In this document: piece after piece, positions 6,930 to 14,888 of the stretch
Position numbering within the stretch: position 1 is the first letter of the stretch
How the letters are laid out: each line of letters opens with the position of its first letter
Origin: CAYZIC01 sp964478335
GTDB taxonomy: Bacteria; Verrucomicrobiota; Kiritimatiellia; RFP12; DVOR01
NCBI GenBank assembly: GCA_964478335.1
Contig: CAYZIC010000022.1
Location: 1 to 32,996 of the forward strand
Direction of reading: 5' to 3'
Length of the DNA: 32,996 nucleotides
The notes under the pieces: model-generated
The model's database searches: none
What the model saw: only the letters and a program-made list of their open reading frames with translations
Told to the model about the DNA's origin: nothing
Position numbers and translations under genes: made by a program

Positions 6930-8399
6930 ATGGCTAACCGCTCAACTTACTCCTCCAAAAAGCCCCCTTCACCCAGTGAGGAGCTTGACCCTGCCATCCT
7001 TAAAGTCCCCCCACACAATGCCGAAGCCGAACGCGGCCTCATCGGCTCGGTTCTCCTCGACTCAAGTCGTGTGATGGACTTGTGTGTCGAAAATGGCCTC
7101 GTACCAGAATCCTTTTACGAGCCGGAGCACCGCCTTATCTTTGAGGCGCTCCTCTCTATGTCTCGCGGCAATGTCGCAATCGATGCGGTCACCGTCGCAG
7201 CTGCCCTCAAAAGCAATCAAACTTTTGACAAGGTCGGCGGCACGGACTTCATCGAGACGCTCATCGACTCGACACCAACCTCTGCCCATGCTGAATACTA
7301 CCTCGACATCGTCCGACAAAAGTTCGTCCTGCGCACGATCTTGGCGACCGTCCGAAAAACGGAGGGTGCTTGCTTTGATACGACCAATACCGCAGACCTA
7401 ATCCTCAGCCAAGCGGCACAAGATTTCCTCGACATCTCGACAAAAAACCAGCGAGGCACCGCCATGAGCTGGTCATCGGCTGTCAAGAATACGATGTCCA
7501 ACATCGACCGACTCTTCTCCATGGGACCAGGCGCACTTGGCGGTCTCTCCACAGGATTTAAGAACCTCGACAAGATGATGCACGGCTTGCGTCGTGGCGA
7601 AATGATCGTCTTGGCCGCGCGTCCGTCTCAAGGTAAAACCTCGCTTGCGATGAATATCGCTGAATGCGTCGCCTTTGGCAATGATATGCAAGGCCAACCG
7701 CTCAAGGGCGAAGACGGTGGCAAGCCCAATGCGGTCGGCGTATTCTCCGTGGAAATGTCCCAAGAATCGCTCGCCATGCGTATGCTCTGCGGTGTCGCGG
7801 GCGTGCCGGGCCACCAGCTCAACAATTCGGAGTTTCTCAACAAGCGTCGCGTGACTGAGAAGCTCAGCTTCGCTGCCAGCAAGCTCGCCAAAGCCCCCAT
7901 CTATGTCGATGACACCGGCGGTATCGATGTCATGGAAATGCGCGCCAGAGCCCGACGCATGAAAAAACAATTTGACATTCAGCTCATCGTCATCGACTAC
8001 TTGCAGTTGATGAACCACCGTGAGTTTGCCAAACAAGGCCGCCAAATCGAAACCTCCCAAATCTCGGCCAACGTCAAGGCTATGGCCAAGGAGCTCAATA
8101 TCCCTGTCATCGTCCTCTCCCAGCTCTCTCGTGGACCTGAGCAGCGTAATGATAAGAGCGCCAAGCCTAAATGCTCTGACTTGCGTGACTCTGGTGCTAT
8201 CGAACAAGACGCCGACGTCATCCTCCTCTTGCGCCGTCCCTGCAAATATGCTGGCGACCCTGAGCATGAGGATCTGCGCTTGGCGATCGTGGATGTCGCC
8301 AAGCATCGTAATGGCCCTACGGGCGAAGTGCGTTTGGACTTCGACGGCGGCTTGACTCGCTTTTATGACCGTGTTGACGGTCCTGCAATGGAAGACTAA
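6930..8399 (+). CDS. dnaB: replicative DNA helicase DnaB
   Basis: Hexameric helicase that unwinds DNA at the replication fork. 489 residues, without an intein. The N-terminal domain (about 25-175) starts with PPHNAEAERGLIGSVLLD. The RecA-like C-terminal domain has Walker A RPSQGKTS (231-238), the FSVEMSQESLAMRML block, and IVIDYLQLM (Walker B) followed by a conserved SQLSRGPEQR segment. AAGG lies before the ATG. The order rplI-dnaB is widely conserved. Confidence 0.97.
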   Translation: MANRSTYSSKKPPSPSEELDPAILKVPPHNAEAERGLIGSVLLDSSRVMDLCVENGLVPESFYEPEHRLIFEALLSMSRGNVAIDAVTVAAALKSNQTFDKVGGTDFIETLIDSTPTSAHAEYYLDIVRQKFVLRTILATVRKTEGACFDTTNTADLILSQAAQDFLDISTKNQRGTAMSWSSAVKNTMSNIDRLFSMGPGALGGLSTGFKNLDKMMHGLRRGEMIVLAARPSQGKTSLAMNIAECVAFGNDMQGQPLKGEDGGKPNAVGVFSVEMSQESLAMRMLCGVAGVPGHQLNNSEFLNKRRVTEKLSFAASKLAKAPIYVDDTGGIDVMEMRARARRMKKQFDIQLIVIDYLQLMNHREFAKQGRQIETSQISANVKAMAKELNIPVIVLSQLSRGPEQRNDKSAKPKCSDLRDSGAIEQDADVILLLRRPCKYAGDPEHEDLRLAIVDVAKHRNGPTGEVRLDFDGGLTRFYDRVDGPAMED

Positions 8400-8407
8400 T
8401 TACCCTT

Positions 8408-10816
8408 ATGAAAAACACAACCCTCCCTACCCTTTTTGCGATACTCGCACTCACCCAGTCGCTCTTTGCGCTGGATATCACTGTTAATCAGCTCTCCGCC
8501 AAGGCTGAGGACTCTTTTGAAGAAGATGTCTCCAAGGTCGTCCTCGTCAATGCCTCGATCACCGCTGGCAAGCAGTACAACTCCGAGGATCTCCAAGATG
8601 CCATTAAGCGTGACGTCAAGGTCATGCTCGACAGTGGCAACTACAGCCAAGTGCGCATCGACCTCGAGCCTCAGGGCGATGCGGTCAATGTCGTCTACGT
8701 CGTCACCCGTAAACAATCTCTCTCCGCAACACCGACCTTCGTCACCGATGACGATCTCCCCTCTTCTGAGAAAAAGCTTCTCGAGATTGCTGGGCTGAGC
8801 GAGGGGATGCCCATTGATGCGCAGTCGGCTCAAATCGCCGCCAATAAGATCCGCAAAGAGCTCATCAAAAAGCATTACCCCGATGCCATCGTCACCCCGA
8901 CGCTCACCACCGACTCGAGCTTTGCTAGCTATGCGACGCTCTCCTTTACGATCGACTTGGGGACCAAGCGCAAGATCCGTGACTACCTCTTTAGCGGCAA
9001 TGCCCACTATGAATCTGACGACCTGGCTGAAACTTTTGGCTGGCTCCCAGCTTGGGATCCACGTGGTTGGTTTAGAGATTTCCCCGAAACCGCCGCTCAG
9101 CTCGAAGAGGCGCGCACTGTCGTCCAAGACCACTATGTGCGTAATGGTTACCTCGATGCTCAAATCGCAGAACCAACCTTTATGCCTACGAGCAATAAAG
9201 AAAAGGTCGACGTCAACTTTGGTGTGCAAGAGGGCCCGCTCTATCATATCAGCGCAGACGTGTCCATTACTGGCATGACGACTTTTGATCCTGCGCCCGT
9301 CATTGCGGCTATTCAAAAGCGACTCCAGGCAGACAATACCGCCACGGCTAAAAACCGCCAAGCTATCCAAGACATCATCCTCTCCTACTATGGTGAGCGT
9401 GGCTATGTCGACACCATTGCCCAAGAGCAAGCTATCGGTCAAGCTGATGGTCAGCCGATCATCACCCTAGCCTTTGCCGTCACGGAGGGCGAAAAGATCT
9501 CCGTGCGCAATATCCTCATCTCGGGTAACATCCGCACTAAGGAGAAGGTGATCCGCCGCGAATTGGCCATCGTGCCTGGCCAAGACTACAACGCAAACAA
9601 GGTCCGTATCTCCGAGGCCCGTTTGCGCAACTTGAACTACTTTGAAGAACCCAACGGTGTCTCCTCCCACACTGTCAAGACGGAGCAAAAGGGTGTGCGA
9701 GATTTGGTCTTTCATGTCCGAGACACCGCCGATACGGGCTCTTTTGGTGTCGGTATTGGCTTCTCGACCATCGACAGCATCTTTGGCTTTGCCAAGGCTA
9801 CTGAGAGCAACTTTGACCTCTTCGCCCCAGACAAAGGCTTCAAGGGCGGTGGCCAACGTGCGAGCATCGGTGCGGAGCTCGGCTCTCGCCGCCAAACCGT
9901 CGAGGCGATCTGGACTGAACCTTGGTTCTTAGACAAAAAGCTCAGCCTGACCGTCAGCCCCTATCGTAAGATGCGCTGGTATGATCACTTTGACGAATTG
10001 CGCACTGGTGGCTACGTCTCTCTCTCGTGGAATGCTCAGATCAATCTCTTTGGCAAGGTCATCGACCTCGATCGCGTCGGTGTCCAATACACCCTCGAAA
10101 GCATCACCTACGAAGATGCCGAGTCCAAGGACTTTTACTACAAGGGTAGCGACAAGACCTTTAACTTCGCCAAGCAAGAGGACGGCATCAATAGCAAGCT
10201 GCGTCTTTTCTGGCGCTCTGACACGCGCAATAATGCATTTATCCCCACCAAGGGCACCGAAGCTACCGCCTATACCGAGCTCGGCCTCGGTGGCGCATCC
10301 AAAACTATGGCATTTGGCGCCTCTTACAGAAGATGGTTCCAACCATGGAAAGCGTTCTCCTCATCTGACTCATCGCTCAATAAGCACGTCTTGATGGCCA
10401 AGCTGCGCTTTGACACGATCGAGGCCTACTCGGGCGATGTGCCAATGTTTGACAGACTCTTTATGGGCGGCGGACGCACCGTGCGTGGCTTTGAATACCG
10501 CGACATGGGACAAAAGGTCTACTCCGACAAAAATGGTGCTGGCGACCACGCCGCTATCGGTGGGCAAACATCATTTTGCGGTTCACTCGAGTACACCATT
10601 CCCCTCGCATCCAAACTCCGCGTTGCCACATTCTTTGACTTCGGATCCTTGGGTGAAAATTTCATGGATTTGAATACCAACTTTGGCGCATCGGTCGGTG
10701 TGGGATTCCGTATCGACCTGCCCAGCTTCCCCCTGCGATTTGACCTCGCAAAACCAATCATCAACGACGACGATACCAACGAGGAGGTCTTTACCTTCTG
10801 GATCGGCATCGACTAA
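8408..10816 (+). CDS. bamA: outer membrane protein assembly factor BamA
   Basis: Omp85-family core of the machine that folds beta-barrel proteins into the outer membrane. 802 residues with an N-terminal signal peptide (about 1-21). A periplasmic part with several POTRA domains is evident as repeated segments such as VRNILISGNIRTKEKVIRREL. The C-terminal barrel begins near residue 440 and contains the family motif VRGF (about 691-694). The gene begins 8 bp after dnaB without a clear ribosome binding site, so coupling is possible. It is followed by ompH, as in many Gram-negative genomes, which shows that this organism has an outer membrane. Confidence 0.95.
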   Translation: MKNTTLPTLFAILALTQSLFALDITVNQLSAKAEDSFEEDVSKVVLVNASITAGKQYNSEDLQDAIKRDVKVMLDSGNYSQVRIDLEPQGDAVNVVYVVTRKQSLSATPTFVTDDDLPSSEKKLLEIAGLSEGMPIDAQSAQIAANKIRKELIKKHYPDAIVTPTLTTDSSFASYATLSFTIDLGTKRKIRDYLFSGNAHYESDDLAETFGWLPAWDPRGWFRDFPETAAQLEEARTVVQDHYVRNGYLDAQIAEPTFMPTSNKEKVDVNFGVQEGPLYHISADVSITGMTTFDPAPVIAAIQKRLQADNTATAKNRQAIQDIILSYYGERGYVDTIAQEQAIGQADGQPIITLAFAVTEGEKISVRNILISGNIRTKEKVIRRELAIVPGQDYNANKVRISEARLRNLNYFEEPNGVSSHTVKTEQKGVRDLVFHVRDTADTGSFGVGIGFSTIDSIFGFAKATESNFDLFAPDKGFKGGGQRASIGAELGSRRQTVEAIWTEPWFLDKKLSLTVSPYRKMRWYDHFDELRTGGYVSLSWNAQINLFGKVIDLDRVGVQYTLESITYEDAESKDFYYKGSDKTFNFAKQEDGINSKLRLFWRSDTRNNAFIPTKGTEATAYTELGLGGASKTMAFGASYRRWFQPWKAFSSSDSSLNKHVLMAKLRFDTIEAYSGDVPMFDRLFMGGGRTVRGFEYRDMGQKVYSDKNGAGDHAAIGGQTSFCGSLEYTIPLASKLRVATFFDFGSLGENFMDLNTNFGASVGVGFRIDLPSFPLRFDLAKPIINDDDTNEEVFTFWIGID

Positions 10817-10846
10817 TCTAACCCCAACCTAAGGAATCATAACCTC

Positions 10847-11494
10847 ATGAAAAAATCAATCATCCTCACCCTCTGCGCCTGTGCCGCTTCTGCTCTTTTC
10901 GCACAAAAGATCGCCATCGTCGATGTCGACGCACTCCTCCGCGACCACCCCAATACTGAGAGCGATAAAAAAACCGTCGAAATGACGCTCGATGAATACT
11001 CCAAAGAGCGCGATGTCCTGCGTGCTGGCCTCGAAAAGAAAGATGCCATCGTTGGCCAAAAGTACCGCGACGCACAAAACCCAATCTTCGGTGCTGATAA
11101 AAAAGAACAGCTCAAGGCAGAAGCCGTCAAGCTCCAACGCGAGCTCCAAGCAGAAGTTGCCGCCGCAGAACAAAAGATGGCTCAACGCACCAAGGATCTC
11201 CAAGATCTCGAAGCACGCTTGATTCGCCGCTCTACCGAGGACATCCAAGCCAAAGTTAGTGAATACGCCAAGGCCAAGCAAATCGATGTCGTCCTGCTCA
11301 AGGCTGCCACCGTCTATGTCGCAGACGCCACCGATATCACCAAAGAGGTCAAGGCTCTAATCATCGCCAAAAAGGCCGTCGCAGCCACCGCCGATGCCAA
11401 AGCTGCTGTCAAAGCCGTCAAGGCCAAAGAATCCGTCAAGGCTGAAGCCGCCACTGACCTCATCCCCCTCACACCCACGACCCAAACAAAGTAG
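10847..11494 (+). CDS. OmpH/Skp family periplasmic chaperone
   Basis: 215 residues. The signal peptide is about 1-19 (ending ALFA). The mature start QKIAIVDVDALLRDHP is typical of the Skp/OmpH family, which holds unfolded outer-membrane proteins for BamA. A long charged coiled-coil region (about 40-130) forms the tentacle hairpins. Unusually, the last 40 or so residues are rich in Ala/Lys/Val (AAVKAVKAKESVKAE). It is adjacent and codirectional to bamA, with AAGGAAT before the ATG. Confidence 0.88.
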   Translation: MKKSIILTLCACAASALFAQKIAIVDVDALLRDHPNTESDKKTVEMTLDEYSKERDVLRAGLEKKDAIVGQKYRDAQNPIFGADKKEQLKAEAVKLQRELQAEVAAAEQKMAQRTKDLQDLEARLIRRSTEDIQAKVSEYAKAKQIDVVLLKAATVYVADATDITKEVKALIIAKKAVAATADAKAAVKAVKAKESVKAEAATDLIPLTPTTQTK

Positions 11495-11527
11495 CCGACA
11501 ACCACCTGCACCACAAGGAGCATCATT

Positions 11528-11953
11528 ATGAGCAAAGAATTAGAAGAAGGCACCCAACTTACCCTCGATTTCACCAAGATCGCCAAGATCTCTCAAAATA
11601 TCAAAGCCGATGGCGATAACGTCATCCCCGTCGCCGTCCAACACGCCGACACCAAAGAGGTCATCCTCATCGCCTACACCAACAAGTACGCCATGGAAAA
11701 GACCTTCTCAGAAAAGTCCCTCATCCTCTGGTCAACCTCCCGCAACGAGCTTTGGGAAAAGGGTAAAACCTCTGGCTCCACCTTTGACGTCATCGAAGTC
11801 CGCGTTAACTGCGAGCAAAACTCTCTCGTCTATCTCGTTCGCCCACGCAAAGGCAACATCTGCCACACCAAGAACCAAGCCGGAGCATACCGCAACTGCT
11901 ACTATCGCTCCGTCGATATGGACACCCAAGTCCTCACCAACCTCGACAAATAA
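11528..11953 (+). CDS. phosphoribosyl-AMP cyclohydrolase (HisI)-like protein with altered metal site
   Basis: HisI opens the purine ring of phosphoribosyl-AMP in histidine synthesis. The fold signatures are visible: VAVQHADTKEVILIAYTN, WSTSRNELWEKGKTSG and CHT at 112-114. The family's acidic motif around the zinc Cys (usually D-C-D-x-D) reads N-C-E-Q-N at 94-98, so the magnesium ligands are changed. The last two cysteines (C112, C124) are 12 residues apart rather than the usual 7. About 30 N-terminal residues precede the core. AAGGAG precedes the ATG. No other his gene is near. It may be a divergent but active HisI or a relative with another role, so I give no symbol. Confidence 0.75.
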   Translation: MSKELEEGTQLTLDFTKIAKISQNIKADGDNVIPVAVQHADTKEVILIAYTNKYAMEKTFSEKSLILWSTSRNELWEKGKTSGSTFDVIEVRVNCEQNSLVYLVRPRKGNICHTKNQAGAYRNCYYRSVDMDTQVLTNLDK

Positions 11954-11963
11954 TCACCCTCTC

Positions 11964-11997
11964 AAGCGCACCCCGTCAAGGTGCGCTTCTCCATTTT
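11964..11997 (+). terminator. Rho-independent terminator after the hisI-like gene
   Basis: AAGCGCACC (11964-11972) pairs perfectly with GGTGCGCTT (11980-11988) over 9 bp with a 7-base loop, followed by a T-rich stretch ending at 11997. It lies 10 bp after the stop. Confidence 0.8.
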
Positions 11998-12021
11998 AAC
12001 CAACCAAAATCAAAGGAGTCC

Positions 12022-13185
12022 ATGATGAACCTTTTCTTCAAATCCACTGCGATCCTCGGCCTCACCCTCCTCGTCGGCTGCGGTGACTCATCCACACCAG
12101 CCCCCACACCGGCTCTCAAGCCTGATCCCACCCCATCGATCCAATCACTCATCCCTGATGATGCAAAAATTAAAGCTGTCGGGGTCAATGCTGACCACAT
12201 GACTCCATTCATTAAAAAAGCATATGGTTCAATCCCACAAGCGGACATTGACACCAAAAACGCTCAAAGCGCCCACGCCATCAAAACCCTCCTCTCCAGT
12301 CGTGCAGGTGGTAAGGAGATCCTGAATAAGCTCAAGACCTATCTCAAAGCCGCCGAGCTCAAGCCAGAGCAGCTATCCGCAATCCCCAGCCCATTCTCAT
12401 TCATGACCTTTGCCATGGACTTCGAGATGGATGAGGACATCCCCGAGATCGACCTCGTCATCGCGGCGGCAGGCAAATTTAACAAACGCGCCCTCCTCGA
12501 TGCCTGCTACACCGACCTCCAAGCATTCGACAAAAAGCAACCCAGCGACAAAAAAGAATTCACCCTCTCCAACCGCACGCCCGATGGTTTTGACATCACC
12601 CTCACCCTCTCCAGAGCCCAATTAGGATCGACTCCAGCAGAGAAAAAAGCGGACCCCATTGTTATCCCCATCACGATTCGCATCCTCGGCGACGCAATCG
12701 TCTTCAAAGCAGGTGACTTCATCAAGGACTACGACACCGTTGATGCTGACGATGACATCCTCACCAAGATCGCCAAACCTGGCACCGCCAATACCTCTGC
12801 TGTCATCATCTCAGACATTGACGACCTCCTCGAAGACTCCCTCAAGGATGCCCTCCCTCCCACACTGGCCAGCATACAACAGCTCAAAAAGATCTCCTTC
12901 TTTGCGCACGAGAAACAAGACGGCTCAGCCGCCCTCATGACCGTAACCATCGACCTCGCGGACAAGAATAGCACCCAGCAGATCTTCGGTTCGCTCACCA
13001 TGCTCCAAGGCATGGGTCTCTCCATGGCCTCCTCCAAGCCCGATCCCACCCCTGAGGCAAAGCTCCTCTCCCTACTCCTCAGCAACCTGCGTATCCAGCC
13101 CTACAATCCCGATCGCAATAGCGTCATCATCGAGCTCACCACCACCCCTGAGCTCTTTAAGGCTCTCTACTCCCTCAACCAGTAA
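12022..13185 (+). CDS. putative lipoprotein of unknown function
   Basis: 387 residues. A type II signal is clear: a short basic start, a hydrophobic stretch and lipobox LLVGC with Cys at residue 20, followed by a Ser/Thr/Pro/Ala linker (about 21-48). This predicts a lipid-anchored envelope protein. The body alternates charged and hydrophobic segments, rich in Lys and Asp, with no catalytic motif that I recognise and no further membrane segment. AAGGAG is 4 bases before the ATG. The gene lies between two strong terminators, so it is probably transcribed alone. Confidence 0.8.
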   Translation: MMNLFFKSTAILGLTLLVGCGDSSTPAPTPALKPDPTPSIQSLIPDDAKIKAVGVNADHMTPFIKKAYGSIPQADIDTKNAQSAHAIKTLLSSRAGGKEILNKLKTYLKAAELKPEQLSAIPSPFSFMTFAMDFEMDEDIPEIDLVIAAAGKFNKRALLDACYTDLQAFDKKQPSDKKEFTLSNRTPDGFDITLTLSRAQLGSTPAEKKADPIVIPITIRILGDAIVFKAGDFIKDYDTVDADDDILTKIAKPGTANTSAVIISDIDDLLEDSLKDALPPTLASIQQLKKISFFAHEKQDGSAALMTVTIDLADKNSTQQIFGSLTMLQGMGLSMASSKPDPTPEAKLLSLLLSNLRIQPYNPDRNSVIIELTTTPELFKALYSLNQ

Positions 13186-13206
13186 GAAGCCCTTGCGCTA
13201 CGCCAC

Positions 13207-13239
13207 AAAAAGCCCTGCTGGATAAGCAGGGCTTTTTTT
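13207..13239 (+). terminator. Rho-independent terminator after the lipoprotein gene
   Basis: AGCCCTGCT (13211-13219) pairs with AGCAGGGCT (13225-13233), with an A-run before and a run of seven Ts after. Strong and potentially bidirectional. Confidence 0.9.
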
Positions 13240-13914
13240 ATGGCTGTGCAAGGAGGCGTGTAGGGAGCTCGAGTCAGGGGTGTGGGCTGGCTGGTGGGAG
13301 GGCGGGGTGCGTGGAGTAGACGCGGGGCCGCTCGCCGCTGCCCCCATACCCCCAGCCAGACGCTGATCGCTCGGTCGCTCAAGTGCTGCGCACTTGTCAA
13401 GTTTAATCTCGCCACTGCAGTCGCTACGCTCCTTTGCTCGCTCGTTGCGCTTGTGTCTGCCCCTATCCCCCCGACTCGTCAGGCCTCGCACTAAACTCGC
13501 CCCGCTGCGCTCGGCTCTCCTTGGTGGCCTGCGGCCACAGGACGCTGGGGATTGGAGGTGGGACCTCTGTTATTGGCGGCGGGAGCAGTGGCTACGCCAC
13601 GCCTGCCAGAGCGGAGAGTAGCGGAGAGCCCTCTTAAAAGCTCGGAGCGGTGCCTGTCAATCTCTCGGAGTGGTGGCGTGGTCTCAAACGAAAGTTAATA
13701 AGTCTCAAAATACTTTGATCTATCGGTAAATTGTCGTTTTTTAACACACTTAGCCTCTTTTGCAATCGATTTATAGGCGATTTGTCAAAATAAGTCTTGC
13801 CCCCCCCATTGCTTATGCTACTATCTCGCCCATCAAGACATCTTGTCACAAAGATTTCCTGATAGGACGTAATCATCACTCATATCAATTGACCCCATCA
13901 TAAAGACACATTCT
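13240..13914. other. gene-free region with repeats, then AT-rich leader of the PEP-CTERM gene
   Basis: No gene is supported. 13240-13640 is GC-rich with many short palindromes (for example GGCC-TGC-GGCC near 13528 and GTGGC-TAC-GCCAC near 13588). 13690-13914 is AT-rich and probably holds the promoter of the next gene. TTGCCC (13797-13802) and TACTAT (13819-13824), 16 bp apart, are a weak candidate. Confidence 0.6.
13481..13543 (+). repeat. 63-bp dispersed repeat, copy 1
   Basis: Matches 32548-32610 in the same orientation over 63 bp with a few substitutions. It starts AGGCCTCGCACT and contains CTGCGCTCGGCTCTCCTTGG. The substitutions in the palindrome (GGCCTGCGGCC against GGACTGCGTCC) are paired, so the hairpin is kept. 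Confidence 0.8.
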
Positions 13915-14463
13915 ATGAAAAAGTTTATCTTAGCACTCACCATCTCCACCATGGCCCTCACCGCACAAGCGGTCGTCTTTAATGGATTCCCCGTATCCAA
14001 GCCCACTGGCACGACTGCCTACGCCTTTAATGGTAATGACATCAACGTCGTTACAGAAGCCCTCTCTGCTGGCACCTTCCTCGATATTGTAGGCGACCTC
14101 GGTGATTCCATAAACACTGGTGGCAAAACCTTTGCCGAAGGCGCTGACATCAAATACTGGGGTTGTTACAAGGATGTAGGCAATCACCTAAACATTGGCT
14201 CCTACGACACTAAAGATCCCGGCACTCCTGGCTATATCATTCTCTTCAAGGATGATGGTGCTGGCAACCTCTCCTACCAGGTCTCATCTGTCCTTGAGTT
14301 TGTCCAAAGCGCAATGACATACCCCAGCCCCCACTACTCAATTAGCGATGCCAACTTTGGCGACACTTGGACGGACTACACCGCTGCACCCGAACCGACC
14401 ACCTTGGCCTTGCTCTTGATGGGCGTGGCCGCCGTTGGCCTTCGCCGCAAGGCTCGTGCTTAG
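13915..14463 (+). CDS. PEP-CTERM sorting domain protein
   Basis: 182 residues. The signal peptide is about 1-19 (ending AQA). The C-terminus has the full sorting signal: PEP at 159-161, a hydrophobic helix (162-175, LALLLMGVAAVGL) and the basic end RRKARA. Such proteins are known to be processed by exosortase and delivered to the cell surface or extracellular polymer. The middle is rich in Gly, Asn and Asp and has no domain I recognise. No exosortase gene is in this window. It is flanked by gene-free DNA and its own terminator, so it is a single-gene unit. Confidence 0.88.
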   Translation: MKKFILALTISTMALTAQAVVFNGFPVSKPTGTTAYAFNGNDINVVTEALSAGTFLDIVGDLGDSINTGGKTFAEGADIKYWGCYKDVGNHLNIGSYDTKDPGTPGYIILFKDDGAGNLSYQVSSVLEFVQSAMTYPSPHYSISDANFGDTWTDYTAAPEPTTLALLLMGVAAVGLRRKARA

Positions 14464-14488
14464 TCGATCCAGATGATTACCCCTATCA

Positions 14489-14517
14489 AGCCCTGCGGCA
14501 CCGCAGGGCTTTTTTTA
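14489..14517 (+). terminator. Rho-independent terminator after the PEP-CTERM gene
   Basis: AGCCCTGCG pairs with CGCAGGGCT within 14489-14510 (at least 9 bp, tight loop), followed by a run of Ts. It is 25 bp after the stop. Confidence 0.9.
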
Positions 14518-14784
14518 TTGCACCCTAGGTGGTCACCGAATTGTAGCCTAAGGAGACACGAGCGCCTGCGGCGGGGGCGAGGCTACGCCGCCGCAAAAAG
14601 GCAAGCAATAGCGCGCAGCCCGCTGTCCTGTGCGGAAGAGTCCCAGGGGCGAGCAAGCTCGCAATCCTCACGCAGACTCCTACCTTTCCTACACAAATCA
14701 TCATTGTTTAACTATCTTAAGAGCAAATAGAGCCCTATTTGCCCCCTTTTGTATCACTTTTACACTATTTTCGCACATTTGAGC
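14518..14784. other. intergenic region upstream of the LRR gene
   Basis: No gene seen. It contains palindromic GC-rich repeats, the left arm of an inverted repeat (14611-14660) and an AT-rich segment from about 14700. Confidence 0.65.
14611..14660 (+). repeat. left arm of ~50-bp inverted repeat flanking the LRR gene
   Basis: Reads GCGCGCAGCC, a divergent 9-10 base stretch, then GTGCGGAAGAGTC, two variable bases, AGGGGCGAGC and AAGCTC. The reverse complement of 17659-17708 has the same order of blocks, with about 40 of 50 positions matching by eye. Confidence 0.75.
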
Positions 14785-14813
14785 TTGATTTTGTCCATAT
14801 AACTCTCTATACT
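14785..14813 (+). promoter_or_regulatory. predicted sigma-70 type promoter of the LRR gene
   Basis: TTGATT (14785-14790) and TATACT (14808-14813) with 17-bp spacing, about 70 bp before the ATG at 14889. Confidence 0.65.
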
Positions 14814-14888
14814 GTGCCATTCAATCATTGAGACAGATCGGTTACTTGGACCCCGACAAACATCAATGGTACCTCCAACTAAGGAAAT

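Noticed and set aside
13240..13640. Several short frames on both strands in GC-rich intergenic DNA
   Set aside because: They lack start signals and their translations are low-complexity readings of palindromic repeats.
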